Shown: positions 8,159-15,856 of the stretch, piece after piece | Layout of the letters: each line of letters starts with the position of its first letter | Numbering within the stretch: the first letter of the stretch is position 1 | NCBI GenBank assembly: GCA_964437615.1 | Contig: CAYTHL010000005.1 | Coordinates: 1-42,461 of the forward strand | Length of the DNA stretch: 42,461 bases | Source: RGIG4790 sp964437615 | GTDB taxonomy: Bacteria > Bacillota > Clostridia > Christensenellales > UBA1242 | Reading direction: 5' to 3' | Made by a program: the position numbers and the translations under genes | The notes under the pieces: generated by a model | What the model saw: the letters and a program-made list of their open reading frames with translations, nothing else | What the model was told of the DNA's origin: nothing | Database searches by the model: none

Positions 8159-9463
8159 GTGGGCGTAAAACTTACAGGCGGATTGTATCTGCCAAAAAAT
8201 AAAAAGATAACCAGCCTTAATGAGATTAAGCAAATTGCAGACCCTCAATTTTTTAGTGTTCCCATAACTTGTACTAATGGTCTGCCTGCCGAGCCAGTTG
8301 TAGAACCTGGCGATTGTGTTAAAGAGGGTACTCTTATAGCTAAGCCAACAACCAACAGAGGGGCCTTTGTGTATAGCCCATGCAGCGGCAAGGTTGCTAG
8401 CATTATACAAAAGTTTACCCCCGGCGGGCATAGATGCAAACATATTGTAATTATTCCAGACGGGCAAAATGCCAAAAAACTGCTTCCAACAATGTCTTCT
8501 TATTCGGCAAAAGAATTGCTAAAAAGGCTTGCGGTAAGCGGAATTGTAGATGCAAACTTTGGCGGTTCGCCAACCTATTTAAGATATACACTTAGTGCAA
8601 TAGAAAAACAATATGCCCTTTATGTGGTCCTTGGCAGCACCGACCCATATCTTTTAGCAAACGAGGCACTTGCAAACTGCAATCTGCCGCAAGTTGTGCG
8701 CGGAGCCAAATACTTTGCCAAAATTTTGGATAGTAAAAGCATAGTGTTTATAACCACCTATAGGCAAGCAAAACTGCGCAAAACTATTAAAAAATGGATA
8801 AAAGAAAACGACCCAGAGTTAAAATATTCTTTTAAAGAGATATCTAATGCTTATCCGGCAGACAATTACAACTTGCTAATAAGCAAATTTATGCCGCGCA
8901 AAAACATTTTCTTTGAAGATAAGAGTAAAAAAGTTTTTGTAGAAGATGCCATTACTTGTTATAGTTTTTGTAACGCTGTAGAAAACAATATACCATGCTA
9001 CTACAGAACAATTACCATTTGTGGCAACAACATAGATAAAAATGGCATTTATGTTGTCAAAAACGGCACAACTTTTGAGCATATTTTAAAAGAAGTTGGA
9101 GCCAAAGAGCCAGACAAAGATATAAAGATGATAAATGGCGGGCTAATGACTGGCCTTGCGCAGTACTCCGACCAAGTATCAGTTAATCCCGAAACAATGA
9201 GTATAGTTTTTTCGGAAGCTTTGGCAGATGTCAACGAGCATCCGTGCATAAATTGTGGCAAATGTGTTAGGGTTTGCCCAGTAAACATTTTGCCAAATGT
9301 GTTAGACGAACTGTGCGTGGACGGCAAGCGATATGATGCCAAGCGCCTAGGTGTAAAAAAATGCATAGGCTGCGGATGCTGCAGCTATGTGTGCCCGTCC
9401 AAAAGGTGTCTTGCGCAAAGAATACACCTTGTTAAAACAGAAGTAGAGGAGGGCAAGTATTAA
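8159..9463 (+). CDS. rnfC: RnfC-like subunit with ferredoxin clusters but altered flavin/NADH motifs
   Basis: This 434-residue protein is the first gene of the operon. GTG is the start, with GAGGTG at 8150-8155. The N-terminal barrel (residues 1-105) matches RnfC: a GGLYLP opening, EPGDCVKEGTLIA, SPCSGKVASI and a G-rich turn. The C-terminal part has two 4Fe-4S motifs, CINCGKCVRVCP and CIGCGCCSYVCP (residues about 362-415), as in true RnfC. In canonical RnfC the central domain binds FMN and NADH through a GIVGxGGAxFPTxxK loop and an NxAECEPY segment. Here these read GIVDANFGGSPT (128-139) and VLGSTDPY (157-164), so the glycine loop and the acidic ECEP are not conserved. It is clearly an RnfC homologue by order and fold. 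Whether it still oxidises NADH is doubtful. Confidence 0.85.
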   Translation: MGVKLTGGLYLPKNKKITSLNEIKQIADPQFFSVPITCTNGLPAEPVVEPGDCVKEGTLIAKPTTNRGAFVYSPCSGKVASIIQKFTPGGHRCKHIVIIPDGQNAKKLLPTMSSYSAKELLKRLAVSGIVDANFGGSPTYLRYTLSAIEKQYALYVVLGSTDPYLLANEALANCNLPQVVRGAKYFAKILDSKSIVFITTYRQAKLRKTIKKWIKENDPELKYSFKEISNAYPADNYNLLISKFMPRKNIFFEDKSKKVFVEDAITCYSFCNAVENNIPCYYRTITICGNNIDKNGIYVVKNGTTFEHILKEVGAKEPDKDIKMINGGLMTGLAQYSDQVSVNPETMSIVFSEALADVNEHPCINCGKCVRVCPVNILPNVLDELCVDGKRYDAKRLGVKKCIGCGCCSYVCPSKRCLAQRIHLVKTEVEEGKY

Positions 9464-9464
9464 T

Positions 9465-10370
9465 ATGAGTTATATAGTAACCCCTGCTCCACATAAACTA
9501 TCTAAATTTACCACTCAAGATTGGCTATTTTACCAAACATTGGGGCTTGTAATGTGCGTCATTTTTGGTATAATTAGCTATCAGTTAAACGCTTTTATTG
9601 TGCTGGTGTGCTGCCTAGGCGCTTGCGCTGTTACCGAAATAGTTTGCAGCCTTATAAAAAATAAAAAGTTTATAATAACAGATTATTCTTTTTTAGTTAC
9701 TGGGCTAGTGCTAACCGCAATTATGCCGGCAAATGCCAGCTGGTATTACTGCATTATTGCGGGAGTTATTGCAATTGCCAGCAAATATCTATTTGGCGGG
9801 CTAGGCAACAATATGTTCAACCCCGCCGCCCTTGGCAGAGCAACCCTTGGCTGCTGCGTGGCAGAGTTGTCTAGTTTTGCCCTAGAGGGGCAAACTGCTC
9901 TTCAACTGCTTACTAGCGGAGATAAATCTAGTTTGTCTTTGGCAAATCTGTTTTTAGGAAAAATTGACGGCGCCCTTGGTACCACATGCATAGTTTTACT
10001 ACTTATAATTGGCGCAATATATCTAATTTTTGGCTTAATTAGGTGGGAAAACGTGCTATTTGCATTGGCAGGATTTGCACTGTATATTGGCATTGCAATA
10101 GGCGGTGGGGATATTTTGCCATACATGCTAAGCGGCAGTTTTGTTTTTGTGCTTGTGTTTATGCTGTCCGACCCTGTTACCTCGCCATATAATCAAGTGT
10201 CAAGGTGCATTTATGCAATACTCTTTGGCGTAATTTCTGGCGTATTTTTAAGCAAAAATATTATGGGGGAAAGCGGGGTATTTTTGGCACTACTGCTTGT
10301 AAACTTTATAGCTCCAGTTTTAGACAGAATAATGTCACTTTTTCATAGAGGAGGGCTAAAGCATGATTAG
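9465..10370 (+). CDS. rnfD: RnfD-like membrane subunit with a degenerate flavinylation site
   Basis: This 301-residue protein has about 8-10 membrane helices. It starts one base after rnfC stops, with GAGGAGGG upstream, and overlaps the next gene by 8 bases. The RnfD/NqrB signature FGGLGNNMFNPAALGRA is intact (residues 110-126), as is the later SDPVTSP (about 246-252). RnfD normally carries covalent FMN on the Thr of an S-G-A-T motif, attached by ApbE. At the equivalent place here the sequence is EGQTALQLL (141-149): the threonine (T144) and a leucine-rich follow-up remain, but Ser and Ala of the consensus are gone. Flavinylation is therefore uncertain. Identification as RnfD is secure from the conserved loop and the operon position. 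Confidence 0.85.
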   Translation: MSYIVTPAPHKLSKFTTQDWLFYQTLGLVMCVIFGIISYQLNAFIVLVCCLGACAVTEIVCSLIKNKKFIITDYSFLVTGLVLTAIMPANASWYYCIIAGVIAIASKYLFGGLGNNMFNPAALGRATLGCCVAELSSFALEGQTALQLLTSGDKSSLSLANLFLGKIDGALGTTCIVLLLIIGAIYLIFGLIRWENVLFALAGFALYIGIAIGGGDILPYMLSGSFVFVLVFMLSDPVTSPYNQVSRCIYAILFGVISGVFLSKNIMGESGVFLALLLVNFIAPVLDRIMSLFHRGGLKHD

Positions 10371-11037
10371 AGAGCAATCTAGATTTGCAATAAATCCACT
10401 TTATGTGGTTGCCATTGCAATGTGCAGCATCTGCGCCTATTGCACAAGTTTGCAGACGGGGCTAGTTCTTGCCGCTGTAGTAGTGCTGTCTAGCCTACTT
10501 TGTGTAAACATTATAAGTTTTACCGAGCGTATAGCCGATAAAAATTTGCGCGCCTTTTTGGTGGCAATGCTTGTGGCGGGAATAGTTGTTGTTTGCGCCT
10601 ATGTTTTTGACATAATTGGCGGAGAAGCCTTGCAAAATGCAAAACCCGGGCTAAATTTTGCATTAATTGCTGTAATTTGCCTTAGCATAGTGCCAACATA
10701 TTTTGAAACGCGCCTTACAACCAAAGATTATTTTGCTAATATGTTCTTTAGTGTTGTAATGTTTTTTATATTAACAGCCATTTATTCTGCAATAATAGAA
10801 TTTTTGGGCTACGGAACTTTATGGGGCTACAATATTATTCCTTCGTTTACTGGCTTTACTTTTGCCAATCAGTTGTTTTTTCAATTGTTTTTAGTGGCAT
10901 GTCTGATACTAATATCCAACTGGATTTACCAAGCTGTAGAAGACCGCCAAATGAATTTCGACTTACTTGTAGAACGCTACAAAGTTCAAATATTGCAGTC
11001 TTTAAAAAAGCAGCAAAAGGAGGCCGAACATGATTAA
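10363..11037 (+). CDS. rnfE: RnfE-like membrane subunit with both cluster cysteines retained
   Basis: This 224-residue protein has about six membrane helices. It overlaps rnfD by 8 bases and rnfA by 8 bases (translational coupling) and has GAGGAGGG before the ATG. The N-terminal NPLYVVAIAMC aligns position by position with the NPVLVQxLGLC of RnfE/NqrD, placing C21 at the membrane 2Fe-2S ligand. C106 falls in IAVIC, where the family has VTNC. Two further cysteines (C24, C27) follow the first ligand. The C-terminal amphipathic tail of about 30 residues (YKVQILQSLKKQQKEAEHD) is longer than usual. Divergence is strong but the two ligands and topology support RnfE. An RnfG gene would normally precede it and is missing. 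Confidence 0.8.
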   Translation: MIREQSRFAINPLYVVAIAMCSICAYCTSLQTGLVLAAVVVLSSLLCVNIISFTERIADKNLRAFLVAMLVAGIVVVCAYVFDIIGGEALQNAKPGLNFALIAVICLSIVPTYFETRLTTKDYFANMFFSVVMFFILTAIYSAIIEFLGYGTLWGYNIIPSFTGFTFANQLFFQLFLVACLILISNWIYQAVEDRQMNFDLLVERYKVQILQSLKKQQKEAEHD

Positions 11038-11599
11038 TTGGGCATTGGTGTTTACCTTGGTTGTAACTAGCAATGTGCTGCTTACAAATGGGTTTGGAGC
11101 AATATCACTTCAGCGCAGCAAAAATAATCAGCGTTTTACATTACTTAACTGTTTGTTTATGACGCTGTCTATGGTTGCAATTGTCTGCATTTACGGGCTT
11201 ATTTATGTAAAACTACTAGACCCATACAATGTAGAAAATCTTGGCATTATTATAATTGTTGCACTATGCGGTGCGTTTGGCTTTGCTAGTTTGTACTTTA
11301 CAAAACTAATCAGCAAGGAACTATACTATTATTACGATAGCACCTATAGTTTTGTTATAAATTTAGCAACTAGCGTAGGCGTGGTGCTGTGTGTAGATTT
11401 TACAGACGGCTATCTAGAAGGCATTAGTTATAGCTTATTTATAGTTATCGGCTATATTATAGTCAGCCTACTATTTTCGCTTACTTACGACAGACTTGCA
11501 AGCAAAAAAATTTCGCGCAATGTCCGCCCAGTTCCTATAACAATTTTAACAATTGCAGTGCTTGCCATGGTTATATACGCCATAACTACAAGCCTATAA
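11030..11599 (+). CDS. rnfA: RnfA-like membrane subunit lacking both cluster cysteines
   Basis: This 189-residue protein has six membrane helices, the size of RnfA/NqrE. It overlaps the rnfE gene by 8 bases. The N-terminal VVTSNVLLTNGFG aligns with the NNFVLxxFLG of RnfA, and the second half has the YDRL and final helix expected of the family. The two cysteines that, with those of RnfE, hold the intramembrane 2Fe-2S cluster in Rnf and Nqr are absent. The FLGLCP position holds AIS (residues 24-26), and the TTNCA position holds NLA (111-113). If RnfE keeps its two, the pair would offer two rather than four conserved ligands. Assignment to RnfA rests on order, length and the N-terminal match. 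Confidence 0.75.
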   Translation: MINWALVFTLVVTSNVLLTNGFGAISLQRSKNNQRFTLLNCLFMTLSMVAIVCIYGLIYVKLLDPYNVENLGIIIIVALCGAFGFASLYFTKLISKELYYYYDSTYSFVINLATSVGVVLCVDFTDGYLEGISYSLFIVIGYIIVSLLFSLTYDRLASKKISRNVRPVPITILTIAVLAMVIYAITTSL

Positions 11600-11614
11600 A
11601 ACAAAGGGGAAGAT

Positions 11615-12400
11615 ATGTTACAAACCATTTTAATTTCGCTGGCCGTTTTGGTGGGAGCAATACTAATAGTGCTTTTAATAAGTTTTTTGGTTAGCCGCAC
11701 CAAACGCATGGATAGCAAAGAAAAATTTATAGATTCTCTCTTGCCGGGGTTAGATTGCGGCAAGTGTGGCAAGCCGTCTTGCCAAGCTTTGGCAAAAGAG
11801 GTTGCTGCCGAAACTGCAGACATAGCCAGCTGTCCTTTTATTAGTGCAAACAACCTAAACAAAGCAAAAATGAGCATAAAAAAAGGCTATTACAACAATA
11901 ACAACCTAGTTGCGTGCGTCCTATGTAAAGGCGGAAAGGACTGCAAAAACAAATTCAATTACACTGGGCTGGACTATTGTTGGAGCAAAGAAAGTTTGCA
12001 TAGCGGCAATAAGGCGTGCGAGGTTGGCTGCCTTGGCTGCGGCGATTGTGTCAAAGTGTGCAGATACCATGCAATTTCTATAAACTCAAAAGGCACTGCC
12101 GAGGTTGACCGCACCAAATGCACCGGCTGCGGCGCTTGCACCTATGTTTGCCCAAACAACCTAATTGTAAGGTTGCCGGTAAATCAAAGTGTTTGTTGCT
12201 TGTGCCAAAACAATATAGACAAATCTGAAATTGGCAAACTATGCAAAGTTGGCTGCATTAGCTGCGGCGCTTGCGCCAAAGTCTGCCCAACTAGGGCAAT
12301 ATCCATGGTAGACGGGCTTCCAAGTGTAGATACCCAAAAATGCATTCATTGCAATAGGTGTGTGGGGGTGTGTCCTAATAGTTGCATATCGCGCCTTTAA
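11615..12400 (+). CDS. rnfB: RnfB-like polyferredoxin subunit
   Basis: This 261-residue protein has one N-terminal membrane helix (residues 4-26). It is followed by the RnfB four-cysteine domain (LPGLDCGKCGKPSC, C48, C51, C56, and C73), a C-x2-C plus C-x6-C spacer domain (101-122), and ferredoxin-type 4Fe-4S motifs at about 139-149, 169-179, 214-224 and 243-253. All cysteine sets look complete. In Rnf, RnfB accepts electrons from reduced ferredoxin at the cytoplasmic face and passes them into the membrane. AAAGGGGAAG precedes the ATG. It is the last gene of the operon. Directly after its TAA a palindromic repeat and an assembly gap begin, so a further operon gene in the gap cannot be excluded. 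Confidence 0.9.
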   Translation: MLQTILISLAVLVGAILIVLLISFLVSRTKRMDSKEKFIDSLLPGLDCGKCGKPSCQALAKEVAAETADIASCPFISANNLNKAKMSIKKGYYNNNNLVACVLCKGGKDCKNKFNYTGLDYCWSKESLHSGNKACEVGCLGCGDCVKVCRYHAISINSKGTAEVDRTKCTGCGACTYVCPNNLIVRLPVNQSVCCLCQNNIDKSEIGKLCKVGCISCGACAKVCPTRAISMVDGLPSVDTQKCIHCNRCVGVCPNSCISRL

Positions 12401-12624
12401 ATGGCTATCTTTTNNNNNNNNNNNNNNNNNNNNNNNNNNNNNNNNNNNNNNNNNNNNNNNNNNNNNNNNNNNNNNNNNNNNNNNNNNNNNNNNNNNNNNN
12501 NNNNNNNNNNNNNTGCGAATTGCTGCGTTGCTGGGCAAGTTGCAACTAGTCATTTAGGTAAAACTAAACTCCTAGCCGCAAACTTACCTCAGCGTCTTGC
12601 ACTTCATCAAAAATCTAGCCATTT
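12399..12624 (+). repeat. Palindromic element copy 1 (contains the first assembly gap)
   Basis: The outer arms AAATGGCTA (12399-12407) and TAGCCATTT (12616-12624) are perfect complements, with partly complementary sequence inside. The core hairpin is TTTAG (12553-12557), loop GTAAAA, CTAAA (12564-12568). Inner arms AAGTTGCAACTAG and CTAGCCGCAAACTT pair around it. The left arm begins at the last bases of the rnfB stop codon. Confidence 0.6.
12414..12513. other. Assembly gap of 100 N
   Basis: Exactly 100 N, the conventional length for a scaffold gap of unknown size. The sequence on both sides matches the continuous copy near 12640-12660, so the break probably lies in a tandem repeat. Confidence 0.95.
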
Positions 12625-12646
12625 ACTGTGGAATTGTGTATCTTTT

Positions 12647-12728
12647 TGCGAATTGCTGCGTTGCTGGGCAAGTTGCAACTAGTCATTTAGGTAAAACTAA
12701 ATTTTTATCCACAAACTTACCTCAGCGC
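12647..12728 (+). repeat. Palindromic element copy 2
   Basis: A stretch of 55 bases (12647-12701) is identical to 12514-12568 in copy 1, including the TTTAG-GTAAAA-CTAAA hairpin (12686-12701). The right arm then differs (TTTTTATCCAC in place of CTCCTAGCCGC) and no longer pairs with the left, so this copy looks recombinant or damaged. Confidence 0.6.
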
Positions 12729-12855
12729 CCAAATGCTTTTAATTTGCGGATAGTACGCTCGCTGCATCGTCTGCGGCGGCTCATTTAGGCAAAACTAAAC
12801 TCGCCGCCGACAGCCGCCACAGCTTACTTCTCTCCATCAAATTACAAGCATTTGG
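12729..12855 (+). repeat. Palindromic element copy 3
   Basis: The 18-bp ends (12729-12746 and 12838-12855) are inverted repeats with 17 of 18 matches. The core is TTTAG (12784-12788), loop GCAAAA, CTAAA (12795-12799), with inner arms CTGCGGCGG and GCCGCCGACAG. The right end (CAAATTACAAGCATTTGG) is repeated directly at 12904-12921. The remaining bases up to 13013 show nothing further. Confidence 0.6.
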
Positions 12856-13013
12856 ATTATATGTAAATTTTATGGGTTCTTCATACATTGAGAGAAAAAT
12901 TATCAAATTACAAGCATTTGGATTGTGGCGTTATGTGGCAAGTTGCAAATAAATTTTGCGCCAATTTAAGTTTTCAATCATAGTGATTAGGGCTTACAAA
13001 TAATTATGAGTAT

Positions 13014-13048
13014 TTAAAAACACTATCTGCAATAGATAGTGTTTTTAA
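13014..13048 (-). terminator. Terminator of radC
   Basis: A perfect 14-bp stem (13014-13027 with 13035-13048) has a 7-base loop and A/T runs on both sides. It lies directly after the radC stop on the minus strand and could also stop transcription coming from the left. Confidence 0.85.
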
Positions 13049-13050
13049 AA

Positions 13051-13848
13051 TTAGTTAGATATTTTGTTGTTGGCTGAAATTTGGTATTCTTGCTTAGGGG
13101 TGGCGGAAAGGTGGACAGGCCTCATTGGCACATTAAGTTTGCTTGCCACCGTTTTAATTATCGTTGGTATTACTCCTGCCTCTGCCATACTAATAGAACC
13201 ATGCGGGCAGACCAATACATGGTCAAGAACCTCTATATCGTTTAGCAGACAACTACAAATTATGCTGTGGGTTAGGTGCAAGTCTTCGTCAGAAAAGTTT
13301 AGGTTTCCGCTTGGGTGATTATGTGCAATTAAAATCTTGCTGGCGCCGTGTTTAAAGGCAAACTTGGTAATTTCTCTTATGTCTACATGAACTTTGTTGT
13401 TGCTGCCGTTTGTAAATTGGGTGTCATTAATTATTTTGTTGGTGTCGTCTAGACAAATCACCATAAAGTTTTCTACATCTAAGCCTCTAAGTTTGTGATA
13501 GCAATATTCCTTAGCCATAAAGGTGTTAGAAAGTCTGTTTTCGCCAGCCGAAAAGCTGTCGCTAAAATACATAAACTCTTTGCAAGTTTTAATAAGCAGC
13601 GCCGTATGTTTACCAACCCCGGGAATTTTTAATAGGTCGTAATAATCTGCCGCAAAAACCTTGCCAATAGATCCAAATTCGTCTAAAAGAGCGTGTGCCA
13701 GCGGATTGGTATCCTTTTGCGGAATTGCAAAAAATAACAAAAACTCTAATTTTTGAACATCGCTAAAGCCTTGAAATCCGCCATTTAAAAAGGTATTTTT
13801 CATTCGGTTTCTATGGTTTTGATGAATTTGAGAGCTTGTATTTGCCAT
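13051..13848 (-). CDS. radC: RadC family protein with JAMM/MPN+ metalloprotease-like domain
   Basis: This 265-residue protein has a helix-hairpin-helix motif (LKIPGVGKHTALLIK, about residues 68-82) followed by the RadC/JAB domain. The zinc motif HNHPSGNLNFSDEDL (about 175-189) gives the H-x-H-P-x7-S-x2-D pattern of JAMM proteins. RadC was first linked to DNA repair, but its biochemical role is unsettled. The family is about 225 residues; the extra length is at the C-terminus (about 30 residues, polar). The ATG at 13848 has no Shine-Dalgarno. A TTGCCA/TAAAAT promoter ends 6 bases before it, so the transcript may be leaderless. It is monocistronic, between a repeat cluster and the divergent ABC exporter operon. 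Confidence 0.92.
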   Translation of the reverse strand: MANTSSQIHQNHRNRMKNTFLNGGFQGFSDVQKLEFLLFFAIPQKDTNPLAHALLDEFGSIGKVFAADYYDLLKIPGVGKHTALLIKTCKEFMYFSDSFSAGENRLSNTFMAKEYCYHKLRGLDVENFMVICLDDTNKIINDTQFTNGSNNKVHVDIREITKFAFKHGASKILIAHNHPSGNLNFSDEDLHLTHSIICSCLLNDIEVLDHVLVCPHGSISMAEAGVIPTIIKTVASKLNVPMRPVHLSATPKQEYQISANNKISN

Positions 13849-13854
13849 ACTGGC

Positions 13855-13884
13855 ATTTTACAACATAATTTGCGCAATTGGCAA
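13855..13884 (-). promoter_or_regulatory. radC promoter, abutting the start codon
   Basis: On the minus strand TTGCCA (13879-13884) and TAAAAT (13855-13860) are 18 bases apart. Only 6 bases separate the -10 from the ATG, so transcription should start at or next to the A of the start codon. Confidence 0.5.
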
Positions 13885-13974
13885 TTAATTAAACAAGTTT
13901 TCTGCAATATTTATTTTTGCTCGTAAAAAATAGTTATGATTATATAAAAATTTTTGACAAAATTTATATATTGT

Positions 13975-14004
13975 TTGACAAACTGGTATTGTAGCACCTA
14001 TAAT
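13975..14004 (+). promoter_or_regulatory. Promoter of the ABC exporter operon
   Basis: TTGACA (13975-13980) and TATAAT (13999-14004) are separated by 18 bases. A second TATAAT lies at 14067-14072 with a poor -35. The leader between the first -10 and the ATG at 14099 is about 90 bases and contains a 16-bp palindrome. Confidence 0.6.
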
Positions 14005-14030
14005 TAGCCATGTTATGCAAAAATCAGTTT

Positions 14031-14046
14031 AAAAAGTTAACTTTTT
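14031..14046. promoter_or_regulatory. 16-bp perfect palindrome, possible operator
   Basis: AAAAAGTTAACTTTTT reads the same on both strands. It sits between the two candidate promoters of the ABC exporter, where a dimeric repressor would act. No regulator gene is adjacent. AT-richness makes chance possible. Confidence 0.35.
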
Positions 14047-14098
14047 TGCGTGCTTTTAATATATTGTATAATGATAAAATACACAAACAGGAGGCAAA

Positions 14099-15856
14099 AT
14101 GTTTAAAATATTTAAGTATTTTAAGTGGTACGATTGGATAGGAACTCTGTTTATATTTGGGCTAACCATTGCGCAGGTTTTGTGTGAGCTAGAGCTGCCA
14201 GAGTATATGGCAAAAATAGTAGAGTATATAGTAAATGGGTCTATGGGGCTAAATTCTTTGGAAGTATCAGAGGCGTGGAGATTGGGGCTTCAGATGTTAG
14301 GGTTTGTTGCAATAGCTGCCGCAATATCTATAATAACAGGCTACCTTGCCAGCAAAATAGCAGCAGGTCTTGCCAAGCGTTTACGCAAATGTGTTTTCGA
14401 AAAAGTTGGCACATTTAGCATGGCAGAAATCAATAAGTTTTCAACTGCCAGCCTAATAACTCGCAGCACCAATGATGTCACTCAAGTTCAGCAGGTTATA
14501 ACCATGGCATTAAAATTATTTATGTTTGCTCCAGTAATGGCTATAGCGGCACTAATAAAAATAATTAATCTAAACGTCACCTTAACGTGGACAACATTTG
14601 CATTTATTGCAATAATGTTTATATTTTTAGGCTGTCTAATGCTGCTTATATTTAAAAAGTTTGGGCTGCTTCAAAAACAGACAGACGACCTTAATAGTGT
14701 TGCAAGAGAAAACCTAACGGGTTTAAAAGTTGTTCGTGCAAACAATGCCGAACAACTTCAGGAAGAGAAGTTTAACAAGGCAAACAACTCGCTTACTAAC
14801 ACCAACCTAAGTGTAAATAAAGTAACAGGGTTTATGATGCCCGGCTTGACGCTAATTATGAGTTGCTTGCAACTTGCAATTTATTGGATTGGCGCACTTA
14901 TAATAAAGGATAGTTCGGCTGCACTTACATATTCTGGCGTTACCGAGTTTGCCCAATATGCCATTCAAGTTCTCATGAGCTTTATGTTTGTAAGTACGCT
15001 GTTTATAATCATTCCACGCGGTAGCGTATCTGCTAAGCGTATTTGTGAGGTTCTAGACACCAATCCGTCAATTGTAAACGGCACCCTTATTCCAGACACC
15101 GATGTAGTTGGCGTGGTAGAGTTCAAAAATGTCTTCTTTAAATATCCCGGTGCCGAAGAATATGTGCTAGAAGATGTAAGTTTTACAGCGCAAAGGGGTC
15201 AGACGGTGGCCTTTATAGGCTCCACGGGCAGCGGCAAATCTACGCTAATTAACCTAGTTACAAGGTTTTATGACGCCACCGAAGGTGAAATTTTGCTAGA
15301 CGGCGTAAATGTAAAAGACTACAAATTTAAAGCCTTAAACGATAAAATTGGCTACATACCGCAAAAAAGCATACTTTTTTCTGGCACCATCGCCGAAAAT
15401 TTGAGGTATGGCAAGCCAGAGGCGACCGACGAGGAGATAGCTAAGGCGCTAAAAGTGGCGCAAGCCGACGATTTTGTAGACTCACTTAAAGGCAAAGTAG
15501 ACTTTTATGTTGCTCAAGGTGGCAAAAACTTATCTGGCGGGCAGCAGCAAAGGTTATCCATAGCCCGCGCTCTTATCAAAAACCCCGAAGTTCTAATATT
15601 TGACGACAGTTTTTCGGCGCTAGACTACAAAACAGATCGTGCGCTGCGTCAAAGTTTGGCGCAAGATTATAGTGGCACAACCAAGCTAATTGTTGCACAA
15701 AGAATAGGCACCATTTTAGATGCCGACCAAATTATAGTCCTAGACGAAGGCAAGGTTGTGGGCAAAGGCACGCACAAAGAACTAATGAAATCTTGCAAAG
15801 TTTACCAAGAAATAGCATATAGCCAACTAAGCAAGGAGGAACTAGAAAATGAGTAA
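14099..15856 (+). CDS. ABC exporter half-transporter with degenerate ATPase site (heterodimer subunit A)
   Basis: This 585-residue fusion of a six-helix type IV exporter domain (about residues 15-310) and one ATP-binding domain resembles MdlA/LmrC/TM287-type multidrug exporters. The Walker A is GSTGSGKST (374-382), the signature LSGGQQQR (478-485) is canonical, and the Walker B ends in FDDSFSALD, with Asp in place of the catalytic Glu. The switch His is Gln (VAQRIGT). These losses are typical of the non-hydrolysing site of heterodimeric exporters. The next gene overlaps by 8 bases and supplies the complementary features. AGGAGG lies 6 bases before the ATG. The substrate (drug, peptide or lipid) is unknown. 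Confidence 0.9.
   Translation: MFKIFKYFKWYDWIGTLFIFGLTIAQVLCELELPEYMAKIVEYIVNGSMGLNSLEVSEAWRLGLQMLGFVAIAAAISIITGYLASKIAAGLAKRLRKCVFEKVGTFSMAEINKFSTASLITRSTNDVTQVQQVITMALKLFMFAPVMAIAALIKIINLNVTLTWTTFAFIAIMFIFLGCLMLLIFKKFGLLQKQTDDLNSVARENLTGLKVVRANNAEQLQEEKFNKANNSLTNTNLSVNKVTGFMMPGLTLIMSCLQLAIYWIGALIIKDSSAALTYSGVTEFAQYAIQVLMSFMFVSTLFIIIPRGSVSAKRICEVLDTNPSIVNGTLIPDTDVVGVVEFKNVFFKYPGAEEYVLEDVSFTAQRGQTVAFIGSTGSGKSTLINLVTRFYDATEGEILLDGVNVKDYKFKALNDKIGYIPQKSILFSGTIAENLRYGKPEATDEEIAKALKVAQADDFVDSLKGKVDFYVAQGGKNLSGGQQQRLSIARALIKNPEVLIFDDSFSALDYKTDRALRQSLAQDYSGTTKLIVAQRIGTILDADQIIVLDEGKVVGKGTHKELMKSCKVYQEIAYSQLSKEELENE

Noticed and set aside
12705..12713. Perfect DnaA box TTATCCACA
   Set aside because: It is a single copy inside a repeat element, 17 kb from dnaA, and arises from the altered right arm of copy 2; no other boxes are nearby.
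12399..12925. Repeat cluster considered as a CRISPR array
   Set aside because: The repeats are long palindromes of unequal spacing and length, without uniform spacers, and no cas genes occur in the window.
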